This document shows positions 32,614-43,604 of a stretch of DNA of 64,000 bases, piece after piece. The stretch spans positions 377,494,910 to 377,558,909 of the forward strand of contig CM068372.1 of the NCBI GenBank assembly GCA_034769895.1, written 5' to 3'. The position numbers and the translations under genes were made by a program. This DNA comes from Magicicada septendecula (lineage: Eukaryota > Arthropoda > Insecta > Hemiptera > Cicadidae). Below the pieces are notes generated by a model. It had not been told where the DNA came from, made no database searches, and worked only from the letters and a program-made list of their open reading frames with translations. Positions within the stretch are counted from its first letter, which is position 1; each line of letters opens with the position of its first letter.

Positions 32614-33152
32614 AGATAATAATAATTGTATTATAATAATTAAAATTAAAATAAGTAATTTGTGTTTTATAATCGTATTAATAATAATTATAGATAACTT
32701 GTGTATTAATAATAATGTTTTTCTATAGCGGTAAATAATAAGCGTATAGAATTGAACGAGCTCACGGCAGGAAATAGCTACGTCACGCGATAACGACTCC
32801 TGACCCACATATGAAACTAGGTCAAGCAATTAGACACGCGCCCGGCGATAACGGTTTTAAATGCTGTCAGCAAATTCTTTTGTACGTGTGCCATTGTTTA
32901 TAAACAAATGTACTACTCGTTTTAAAAACATAATACGCAGTAAGTTGCAAATGTAATATTTTAATACATGTATTTAGAGTTAAATTATATATAATGCGAT
33001 AACATTAACACTTGTGTATGTGTCTTCAGAATAAGTAATACAATGTATAGTAATAAGAAAATGATTACAGAATATGTGTGTAATGATTAAGAAAAAAAAA
33101 AAATAACTGTAATTATTACATTCATTTTTTTTTTAAAGCGGGTGTGGGAATA
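32614..33152 (+). mobile_element. 3' untranslated part and polypurine tract of unit 1
   Basis: AT-rich sequence ending in a T-run and AAAGCGGGTGTGGGAATA, a plausible polypurine tract directly before LTR 2 at 33153. Confidence 0.7.
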
Positions 33153-35173
33153 TATAACGGTACCAAATATTAACTATTTGGGGTTATATGTTTACCGCAT
33201 GCTGAAACCATATTTAAATAAAAGTAACAGTCAAAACTCCATTTGAATGTAGAGCATTGAAAATAACGCTGTGTAAAGCAACGCACACGTGGTCATTATG
33301 TAATCAGTTCGCTGTACAAGGAAGCGACCACACCCAAACTGTTAATTATTAATATCTCGGAAACTAATAAATAAAGGCGAAATCCAATATAGCCAAAATG
33401 TTTGCCGAGATATTAATAATGACGTGTGCAAATTTGATGCAATATAATTAACAAATGTAAGAGTTAATTAAAATAATTGAATAACTTCTGTAATAATAGA
33501 GTTACAGTAAAGAAATTTTACTATGTTATAAAGATAATAATTTGTGACAGATTGTATATTTTAGATTTCACACAACTTGATTTGCAACCAAGTTATTGCA
33601 AAATTAAATAAGTACAGGATATCCTGAGCGACAAATTGGTTCCGCCGGATAATTATATATTAGATAATAATTCTATTCTCCGTCTGTGGGAACCAGACTT
33701 CATTCTCACGGACCAGGGGAATTCTAAATTTTATGTAGTAGGGAGAGTGCGTCGACCAATGAAATCATTGCATGCAGCCCCGGCTAGTGTGGTGTTTTCT
33801 GGTGGAAAAATCACTCTTCTGTCAGTACTCACGAAGGTAAGATGTAGTCCTTCGATCGTCTAGTAGCCAAAGTGGTGAAGATCAACAAGAAGACTCTACG
33901 CGGTCAACACACACGCAATTACGAACACACTAACTACAGATCATCTGTATAGCTCGTAATTGTTGTGTAAAGGCGAGATACTCTTCAAGACATCAACTAA
34001 GCTTATTGTGTACTACCAGTTAGTCATAAGCACGCAAGAGATCCACCAGACTTCAAGACCAGACTTCAAGAATACAGCAGAGAGGCCGTCTAAATTATTG
34101 GTCAACAGCTGACGAGCAGAGCGACCACTCGAACGAAGCACACACACACACGCTGACGTGCAACGTGCGAATCGACGAGGGACAGGAAGCACTTCCAGCA
34201 GACAACAGCAGACGTTAAAATATTCACAAACAGCAAGGAAGCAGAGTGTTGCCGAATTTTGAACTCCACGACCGAATCCAGCAGTCCTAAGCAGATTACT
34301 TTCTCTAACCAACGACTCGAATCGACGAGGGACAAATCGGGACGACATCCTCTTCAGTAACAGGAAAGCAAAATCCACTTATTTATTTTTCAGATCAAAT
34401 TTTCTATTTTTCAATTAAAACATTGTAATTCAAATAATTCAGGTGCCAAACAAAAAGCAAAGACTCTAGTAATTAAAAAGTAAATTCGTTGTGATAATCT
34501 GTATAGCAGTTTAAGGCTTTAGTAAGTTATAGTTAAGAAATAGAAGTAGTATAAAAGCGCTATACAAATCTTAACTGACAATCTAATCTTAGATCATACT
34601 GCAGTAGATCAGAAGTAGAATCACTAGAAATGAAATAACGTGAACTAGACTGTCACGTCTAATTTATTTTAATTAATTATTCTAATTAATTTCAGAGTTT
34701 TATATTTTGTTTCATGAACACTTAGATTCAAATTAATTAAATAAATTTAATTAAATTCAAATCAATTAATAAAGTCAAATTTAAATTGCAATTAACTCGC
34801 AAAGAACGAGTTCAGTTTCTTTCAACTATTAAACAATCGAAAAACATCGATTCATTGCATAGACTATAAGAAAATTCGTAAGATTATAACCATTCTATTC
34901 TTGTGTGTTGTTGGTGTAATAAACAACGTTTTATTACCCCATATAACAGTGTTTTATTGTTGTACGATAAAGCCTACCAGTCTCACAAAACTCTCCCCCT
35001 TTAAAGTAACCCATTATGTGTGTTGTTGTAATAATTTGAGATTACTAGCTTGCGAACTTCAAATCCAAAATCCACACGCCCTAGTCGGAAGAATCTGTAA
35101 GATCAGACAGCAGGTGGGTACTCACACACAACATTACATTACAATAACGCATAGTAGAAGTAGTGTAGTTATA
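33153..35173 (+). mobile_element. LTR 2 (shared middle LTR) of the array
   Basis: 2021 bp, TATAACGG...GTAGTTATA, nearly identical to LTR 1 and LTR 3 (scattered single-base changes and one-base indels). It acts both as 3' LTR of unit 1 and as 5' LTR of unit 2. TATA box at 34550-34556. Confidence 0.9.
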
Positions 35174-35175
35174 AA

Positions 35176-35195
35176 TGTCGCCCTGTACGTGGGGC
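35176..35195 (+). promoter_or_regulatory. primer-binding site of array unit 2
   Basis: TGTCGCCCTGTACGTGGGGC, two bases after LTR 2, identical to that of unit 1. Confidence 0.7.
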
Positions 35196-35398
35196 CAGAA
35201 ATTAAATTCAATTTAAATTTAATTTTCACGTGTAAAACAAACTTTGCTGTTTTAATTCATAAAACAGCTGGCGTCCAACTAAACAATCCCCAAAGAGTTT
35301 TGTGACTGGTGTTTGTACAACAGTAAAGTTATTGTGTGTATTTGAAACTGTTCTTAGTATTTTAAATTGTGTATATTTGACATTGTTGTGTATTTAAA

Positions 35399-36913
35399 AT
35401 GGATATGGGTAAAATACTTAAACAAATACAGCAAATGAACGCGGAAATGAAACGCGATTTAACGGAAAATATAAACGCGAAATTTGAACAGAGTGCAGCC
35501 AAAGCTGAGCTCAGTATAGCGGAATTAACTTCTAAAATCGAAGCGCAAAGAGTTAGTCTAACCGAAGCATTAGAACAAAGTAACGCTGACATAAACGCCG
35601 AGATTAAGCAAAGTAATAAAGAAAGTAGTAAAGAATTAACTGCGAAAATAGACGAAAGCGTAACCGAGTTAACGGTGAAAGTCGCGGAAATCGCCGAAAA
35701 AGTAAATACGGTTGATACTAAAATCAATGAACGGTTTAAGGTTTTTGAGACCACTATGCAAAAATCGTTTATAGAACAAGTAACACGTATGGAAGGCCGG
35801 TTTCAGGAGCACATAAGCCGTTGTGAAAAACAGACACTAGAGGTTTCCAAAAAGGTGGAATCCCTAGAGGTAAAAATTCACGCGGACGTGACCGAAACGC
35901 AACGAGTAGATAAATTAGACGCTTCAATTGTAGAGACGCGATCTAACATTGACTCTAATAAAGAGAGTGTTTTACAAACGTTAAGCGACGAGATTCTGAA
36001 GGTACGACAGGAGGTACGAAGGAGGTCTGCTCCAAATATTTTGGTACAAGGTCCTGTCGATGAGAAAAATCGCGTGTATTTTACGGGGGAAAATAACGAA
36101 AACCCCATTGAATTTTTATTAGCGTGTGAGAGTGAAATGGCTAGAGTAGGTTCCCGACTAGAAGATCAAGACAAAATACAGTGGGTGGTTAACGCGATGC
36201 GTGATTCGGCGCGTAAGTGGTATAACATTGTACGCGATAGAGTGTGCACATATGCGGAGTTCAAACAAAAATTTGAAAGCCGGTACTGGAACTCGCATAC
36301 CCAACGACTTCTGCGCAATGAACTGGAATATGGCCGTTTTGATAAGAAAATGGGTATTACCGCCGAAAATTATATAATCCAGCAGGTCGAACGCGCGAAG
36401 CATTTAACCCCAGCATTTGCGGAGATTGACATAGTCACCAAGCTTGCCTACCATTTTAATCATAACATTAGAGTAGCTGTATTCACGCAGGGTATTCGCA
36501 CGGTAGACGAACTCCTCATTCTAGTGTCCCAAAGTGAGACGGTTTTTGATTTTGGTGGGTGGCGTTATAATCCCGATTTTCGCCGAAATAATGAAGGGCA
36601 GAATACGCGAGAACAATACCAGCAACCTGACCAGAGACCGAGTACTAGTTCTACTCCACCCCAAACATCGTCAAAACCCCCAGATAAGACCTTTGAATAC
36701 AAAGGCAAACAAAATATTGCTAGATCAAAAGGGCAATATAAGGGTAACGACGGGGCCCCGATTAGAGCTATGCAAACGGTTGAGATAGCTAGAACCGATA
36801 CAATAGAGCAAGACAGCGATACTCCTAGTAATAAAGACCCCAACGAGAGGAGAAAGAATCGTAAGTTTCCAAAAAACTTGGAAACGGGCGCCTCCAGGGG
36901 GGAAGCGCCATAA
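35399..36913 (+). CDS. gag of array unit 2 (504 aa)
   Basis: Intact, and almost identical to unit 1 gag. It lacks one Arg codon (QRRVDK in unit 1, QRVDK here, about residue 169) and has a handful of substitutions (for example D4G, V96A, S284C, R387S counting from the unit 1 start). The coiled coil, gag domain and absence of a zinc knuckle are the same. Two open gag copies with few differences imply a recent origin of the array or a shared recent source. Confidence 0.88.
   Translation: MDMGKILKQIQQMNAEMKRDLTENINAKFEQSAAKAELSIAELTSKIEAQRVSLTEALEQSNADINAEIKQSNKESSKELTAKIDESVTELTVKVAEIAEKVNTVDTKINERFKVFETTMQKSFIEQVTRMEGRFQEHISRCEKQTLEVSKKVESLEVKIHADVTETQRVDKLDASIVETRSNIDSNKESVLQTLSDEILKVRQEVRRRSAPNILVQGPVDEKNRVYFTGENNENPIEFLLACESEMARVGSRLEDQDKIQWVVNAMRDSARKWYNIVRDRVCTYAEFKQKFESRYWNSHTQRLLRNELEYGRFDKKMGITAENYIIQQVERAKHLTPAFAEIDIVTKLAYHFNHNIRVAVFTQGIRTVDELLILVSQSETVFDFGGWRYNPDFRRNNEGQNTREQYQQPDQRPSTSSTPPQTSSKPPDKTFEYKGKQNIARSKGQYKGNDGAPIRAMQTVEIARTDTIEQDSDTPSNKDPNERRKNRKFPKNLETGASRGEAP
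36871..36903 (+). promoter_or_regulatory. predicted -1 ribosomal frameshift signal, unit 2
   Basis: AAAAAAC at 36871-36877 in the gag frame, with the same downstream GGCGC/GCGCC hairpin as unit 1. Confidence 0.75.
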
Positions 36914-37245
36914 ATTATGCCAAAACCTATCGCAATAAAGTAGGTAGAAATAGGAAAAATGCTAGGTTTAAGAAAAGTGAATTTTATACAGAAATTTGTA
37001 CGCCAGTTGACAAAGTATTTCAACCGGAAGGTAAGGAAACGTGGTTGCCCGTTAACACAATGCAACAATGGGCACCGACAAAAGTACATCCGGCAGAGCA
37101 GGAAAGTGACGACGATGTTCCCACACCGTCAGCGTGGGAAGACGTAGAAATCATATCCGGGGACGCGTACGAATTCGACGAGTACGTAGCGGAATATTGT
37201 CGAGCCACCCATAAAAATGCATATGATATACTGGATGCACTTTAG
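36871..37245 (+). CDS. pol remnant read by -1 frameshift, unit 2
   Basis: Same 124-codon frame as in unit 1, reached by a -1 shift and ending NAYDILDAL. It lacks every pol enzyme domain. That both units share this exact deletion shows the deletion came before the tandem array formed. Confidence 0.6.
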   Translation, partial: KKLGNGRLQGGSAINYAKTYRNKVGRNRKNARFKKSEFYTEICTPVDKVFQPEGKETWLPVNTMQQWAPTKVHPAEQESDDDVPTPSAWEDVEIISGDAYEFDEYVAEYCRATHKNAYDILDAL

Positions 37246-37783
37246 AGATAATAATAATTGTATTATAATAATTAAAATTAAAATAAGTAATTTGTGTTTT
37301 ATAATCGTATTAATAATAATTATAGATAACTTGTGTATTAATAATAATGTTTTTCTATAGCGGTAAATAATAAGCGTATAGAATTGAACGAGCTCACGGC
37401 AGGAAATAGCTACGTCACGCGATAACGACTCCTGACCCACATATGAAACTAGGTCAAGCAATTAGACACGCGCCCGGCGATAACGGTTTTAAATGCTGTC
37501 AGCAAATTCTTTTGTACGTGTGCCATTGTTTATAAACAAATGTACTACTCGTTTTAAAAACATAATACGCAGTAAGTTGCAAATGTAATATTTTAATACA
37601 TGTATTTAGAGTTAAATTATATATAATGCGATAACATTAACACTTGTGTATGTGTCTTCAGAATAAGTAATACAATGTATAGTAATAAGAAAATGATTAC
37701 AGAATATGTGTGTAATGATTAAGAAAAAAAAAAATAACTGTAATTATTACATTCATTTTTTTTTTAAAGCGGGTGTGGGAATA

Positions 37784-39797
37784 TATAACGGTACCAAATA
37801 TTAACTATTTGGGGTTATATGTTTACCGCATGCTGAAACCATATTTAAATAAAAGTAACAGTCAAAACTCCATTTGAATGTAGAGCATTGAAAATAACGC
37901 TGTGTAAAGCAACGCACACGTGGTCATTATGTAATCAGTTCGCTGTACAAGGAAGCGACCACACCTAAACTGTTAATTATTAATATCTCGGAAACTAATA
38001 AATAAAGGCGAAATCCAATATAGCCAAAATGTTTGCCGAGATATTAATAATGACGTGTGCAAATTTGATGCAATATAATTAACAAATGTAAGAGTTAATT
38101 AAAATAATTGAATAACTTCTGTAATAATAGAGTTACAGTAAAGAAATTTTACTATGTTATAAAGATAATAATTTGTGACAGATTGTATATTTTAGATTTC
38201 ACACAACTTGATTTGCAACCAAGTTATTGCAAAATTAAATAAGTACAGGATATCCTGAGCGACAAATTGGTTCCGCCGGATAATTATATATTAGATAATA
38301 ATTCTATTCTCCGTCTGTGGGAACCAGACTTCATTCTCACGGACCAGGGGAATTCTAAATTTTATGTAGTAGGGAGAGTGCGTCGACCAATGAAATCATT
38401 GCATGCAGCCCCGGCTAGTGCGGTGTTTTCTGGTGGAAAAATCACTCTTCTGTCAGTACTCACGAAGGTAAGACGTAGTCCTTCGATCGTCTAGTAGCCA
38501 AAGTGGTGAAGATCAACAAGAAGACTCTACGTGGTCAACACACACGCAATTACGAACACACTAACTACAGATCATCTGTATAGCTCGTAATTGTTGTGTA
38601 AAGGCGAGATACTCTTCAAGACATCAACTAAGCTTATTGTGTACTACCAGTTAGTCATAAGCACGCAAGAGATCCACCAGACTTCAAGACCAGACTTCAA
38701 GAATACAGCAGAGAGGCCGTCTAAATTATTGGTTAACAGCTGACGAGCAGAGCGACCACTCGAACGAAGCACACACACACACGCTGACGTGCGAATCGAC
38801 GAGGGACAGGAAGCACTTCCAGCAGACAACAGCAGACGTTAAAATATTCACAAACAGCAAGGAAGCAGAGTGTTGCCGAATTTTGAACTCCACGACCGAA
38901 TCCAGCAGTTCTAAGCAGATTACTTTCTCTAACCAAGGACTCGAATCGACAAGGGACAAATCGGGACGACATCCTCTTCAGTAACAGGAAAGCAAAATCC
39001 ACTTATTTATTTTTCAGATCAAATTTTCTATTTTTCAATTAAAACATTGTAATTCAAATAATTCAGGTGCCAAACAAAAAGCAAAGACTCTAGTAATTAA
39101 AAAGTAAATTCGTTGTGATAATCTGTATAGCAGTATAAGGCTTTAGTAAGTTATAGTTAAGAAATAGAAGTAGTATAAAAGCGCTATACAAATCTTAACT
39201 GACAATCTAATCTTAGATCATACTGCAGTAGATCAGAAGTAGAATCACTAGAAATGAAATAACATGAACTAGACTGTCACGTCTAATTTATTTTAATTAA
39301 TTATTCTAATTAATTTCAGAGTTTTATATTTTGTTTCATGAACACTTAGATTCAAATTAATTAAATAAATTTAATTAAATTCAAATCAATTAATAAAGTC
39401 AAATTTAAATTGCAATTAACTCGCAAAGAACGAGTTCAGTTTCTTTCAACTATTAAACAATCGAAAAACATCGATTCATTGTATAGACTATAAGAAAATT
39501 CGTAAGATTATAACCATTCTATTCTTGTGTGTTGTTGGTGTAATAAACAACGTTTTATTACCCCATATAACAGTGTTTTATTGTTGTATGATAAAGCCTA
39601 CCAGTCTCACAAAACTCTCCCCCTTTAAAGTAACCCATTATGTGTGTTGTTGTAATAATTTGAGATTACTAGCTTGCGAACTTCAAATCCAAAATCCACA
39701 CGCCCTAGTCGGAAGAATCTGCAAGATCAGACAGCAGGTGGGTACTCACACACAACATTACATTACAATAACGCATAGTAGAAGTAGTGTAGTTATA
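37784..39797 (+). mobile_element. LTR 3 of the array
   Basis: 2014 bp, TATAACGG...GTAGTTATA, preceded by the polypurine tract of unit 2. It lacks about 10 bp (ACGTGCAACG) near 38788 that are present in LTRs 1 and 2. TATA box at 39174-39180. The flank after it starts ATATATAT, matching ATAT before LTR 1. This is compatible with a 4-bp target duplication, but the site is an AT repeat so the evidence is weak. Confidence 0.9.
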
Positions 39798-41403
39798 ATA
39801 TATATATTATAATACTCCTCATTACCCGTAGTATCGTAATGGTATAATAATTTGCCCGTGTTATTCCTTGTATATGTTAATTTGTAATAAATAGTTGTAA
39901 ATAGTGTATCAGTTGATCGTGGAATATTTATGTTGTGTGTTTACGAATGTGATTTAAATATATAAGTAAAAGAATTGAATTATTCTGCCTTGGTTTCTGA
40001 ATCAGAATTATAATTATTCCAGTTCAGTAGTTAGAACTCCAAAAATCAATTCAAAAATAGCGGTCGAGTCATCCCAAAATTTTCAAGTCACCTTCGATAT
40101 TAGGCTTTAACCTATTATTTGAGGTTAATCTTGGTTTTTGCAGTTTGCGTACTTCCAATGACTCCCCGAATTCTTCTTATCCTTGTTAATTATAAAATAA
40201 ATGCTGATAATATATTACGTTCCTGAAATAATAACGCATGGATATGATTTAATAACATAATGGTTTAATCTCTGTAATATAAATTCAAATTATTGGAAAA
40301 TTCCATTCGATACATACGGTTGTCACAATCGATATTTATCTCAGGATTTAATAATTAAATAATTTTAATATATTTCGTGGGAATTCTTGTGGCTGCTACG
40401 AAAAGTTCCTTTGCATGATAATTAATAATATAGAGTACCTTTACAAACAATATATTACTTATAATCTAAAAAATTACAAAAATTATATATTAAGTAACAT
40501 ACAAGTTTGACGAGATTCAATGCTTCGTAAAAAGCATGTAGGTTAGAGTGACGTAAACCTCATGGCTACTATTGTCCGTCTCACAGAATAATGAAGTTTA
40601 TTAATGTGTACAATAAAGGTTTTCCTTGTAATCACTGTTCGTTTAGATATTGAATTTGTTTTCACTTAAAAATGTTTACTAGTGATTAGTGTTAGTGTAA
40701 ATTGTTATATTGTCTAGAGGTTGTTCCTTGTTGGATAAAAATATTGTCAAATTATACTTTACACATCTAGACGATATTGCTGAAGGTTTTCTGGTTTATT
40801 CTGAATAATTTCTTGATTGTGTGTATTACTGGTTCATGAAAATTGTAGTGGAGGGATTAATTATCTTCGATGGTGGTCATTCAGATCTTCTTTCACAAAC
40901 GGGTTAACAAATTTTATATTTTTATTTTAATTACACCTCGACACGCACTATTAAACTGTTTTCCATCACAATTAACAATTAAGTGTTATTTCTTCTTTTT
41001 TAGTCACCCAACTCATACAAACTTCTTAAATTTTGATTGGCCATTTATGTACAGGTTAAATGTTATATGATCGATTCCCATTAATTACTTTACATTTTTA
41101 TAAATTACCGTTAATAGATAATTTTATTATTATACTCTAATGATACATGCAATGTTTACATGATGATTAATTATATAATTATAAACAATTTGATACTAAA
41201 CATGCCTCAGTTTATAACTGTAAAACCTTATTAATTTGAATTTCTATGATATGTGGTGGAACAATTTGTTATGGTGGATTGTAATTTCTACTTGGACTAC
41301 CTGAGATAAATATATTTACATAAATTAACTGGTGACAAAATCTTATAACATATAACAAAAACTCTTAATGATAATAATTGTTTTTAACAACTTTAATTAT
41401 TTC
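39798..41403. other. AT-rich intronic stretch, nothing recognised
   Basis: No ORF, terminal repeat or primer site could be supported. A run GTGGAGGGATTAATT near 40848 resembles a polypurine tract but has no LTR after it. Confidence 0.35.
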
Positions 41404-43602
41404 ATACTTTTAAACTATTGTCTGTATGATAATAATAAAAACACTTTTTATAAATAATAAATAACACTGTTTAACGGTAGTCTGTGTCACTATTTACATT
41501 ATATCACTCCTCACTGTAAAGGTTTTTGTCCCCTTTTCTATCCTTATCATAGGCCTATATGATTTTAATTAATACAATTTTTATTTTGTAAATAGGTACT
41601 CTTTATTGTTTGGTTGTTATTCAGGGTAAGTTGATTAGGCCTACTAGGTTTATTTATGTAACTTTGTCTGTTTACTGCCCTATTCTACTGGGTTATTTCT
41701 GGGTTTCTTGATAATATTAAATAAGTCAAACCAACTAGGTTTCCTTTAATTTGCTAGCAATTATTATTTCTTGGTTCCTCTCTGGATCGGATTTCACTAT
41801 TATTTACTATTCTTTTTGTAACATTTTGTTTCGTTACAATATATATTACAACGTTATACTTAGACACTTACTTTTCCACATATCCTCTTACTCATTTGTG
41901 CGCACTTACCCATGTCTCGAAGGTATACTCTTCTTCTGCAGTATTTATCTTGATGTTCCCGGCTGGGTCGCAGGCTTTGGTAGTTGATTGAGTGTGGATA
42001 AGCACGTGAATATCGTTATACAATTTTAATACAAGTAAAGAGTACAGAGGATTTAGTACTGGTTGTGAAATTAGTACGACTTTGTTAATAAAATCATATT
42101 CACTTTGTTTATTATTTAAAAAATTAAAATTATCATATTATTAATTATTTTATGGGTTAATTACTATTTGAACCCTTATATTCGATACGAATATAATGTA
42201 ATTATAACGTGTTTAAAATCTTGTCTCTTATATTCTAAGACATATTGTACACAAACATAAGACATATATGACCTGGAATATTTACACAGACATATAATAC
42301 ATAACACATATTATTATAATACGTGATTAACATGTACACAATTGAATATTCATCTTGTCTTAGCAAGTGTGGTTTTTATTATATACCACTTAACAAAAAA
42401 AGTAATTAATTAAACATTTATTAAAAATACTAATAGAGACCATTCTATTACTTTAATTAATTATATTACTAATGTCTCAATTAATTAACAATCTTCAATT
42501 TAAGTAACTCTCATACTTGAATTTAATTATTTAATAAAATATAAAAATATAATACAATATGGTTCTATACTGACCATTTATTTATGAGATTAATAAATTT
42601 ATATTCTCTGTTATCAATTATTCTTTGAACATTTATTTATTCATTATGAAAAACAAAACATATAATAATGTTTATGTAAACTTGTATATGGAATCTAGAG
42701 CCTTCTTTCGATAGACCTCAGGGTCACTTATAATATTAAATAAATGTCTGACTTCACCTGCATATTTCTGCAACCATTTAACTGTGTCGTTACTGTCATC
42801 TGGACTCTCGAGTTTGGATCCTCTTCGGTATCACCTTCTCTATCTCTGCGTCGTTGAAATTACTCTCACCGTCTACTGGATGCTGAGTTCTGACGTGGAC
42901 CTCTGGTCGTGATGATGTACGGCTGGATGTAGAGCTGCATGTGGCTGTCCCTGCGTCCTCTAGTACTTTGCTCTGGTTCCTCTCCTCTTCTTGTCCTGTC
43001 CCTCGTGGATGTCTCGAAGTTCTACGTGGACTTCTTGAAGTCCATCGACGTTACAACTCCTCGTAGATTACGATATTATAGTCTTTTAAAATAAATTGTG
43101 TTTCACTACTACTTTCACCGACATAGTGCCGGTTACATCGCACTTCAAGTTATGTAATACGGTTTAAAAACATTACTTAACTTTGTAAAATTCGCGGTTG
43201 CGAGATGCGTGGATTTCACGTACTGTCTGTTGATGATCTGAGAAAGCATGTGTCGCTCGCTGGGGTTTTATACTGCTGCCGTCGTTCCATTCCTGTTGGA
43301 AACTGTTTGGACAAAATTGAACAGGTCCGCGCGTCGATTTAATTGTTAATAACAACCTACGCGTCTTTCTATGAAGCGCACACTTTTTTATAAATATTAT
43401 TTCACACATCGTTAGGTACATTATTAAACTTTATTTATGCAAATTATGAACCTTAAGGTGTGTAAACTATGGAAGTTATGGCAAAATTTCACACGGTGGC
43501 TGAACGGTTCCCACGATCATTGACCACTTAGTCTTCAATTGTAGCGCCAGGCGCCAGCTATGTTTTTACATATGTCGCTGATTCGTGACTTCTGGTTTTC
43601 GT
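41404..43602 (-). repeat. 2.2-kb tandem duplication, copy 1
   Basis: It begins ATACTTTTAAACTATTG and ends CTTCTGGTTTTCGT. It is repeated at 43605-45804 with essentially no differences beyond a one-base indel (GTTCCCGG against GTTCCCCGG near 41957). On the minus strand it carries TATAAAA (43272-43266) with TCAGATC about 30 bases downstream, an arthropod initiator spacing, then short frames. One frame (VKWLQKYAGEVRHLFN..., minus, around 42780-42680) looks protein-like but is unidentified. It may be a long LTR or a nonautonomous element; no primer site or gag adjoins. Confidence 0.85.
43266..43272 (-). promoter_or_regulatory. TATA box in duplication copy 1
   Basis: Minus strand GCAGTATAAAACCCCAGCG, followed about 30 bases on by CTCAGATC and then AGACAGTACG. 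This is a typical insect core promoter layout. The same sequence occurs in copy 2 near 45469. Confidence 0.5.
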
Positions 43603-43604
43603 CA

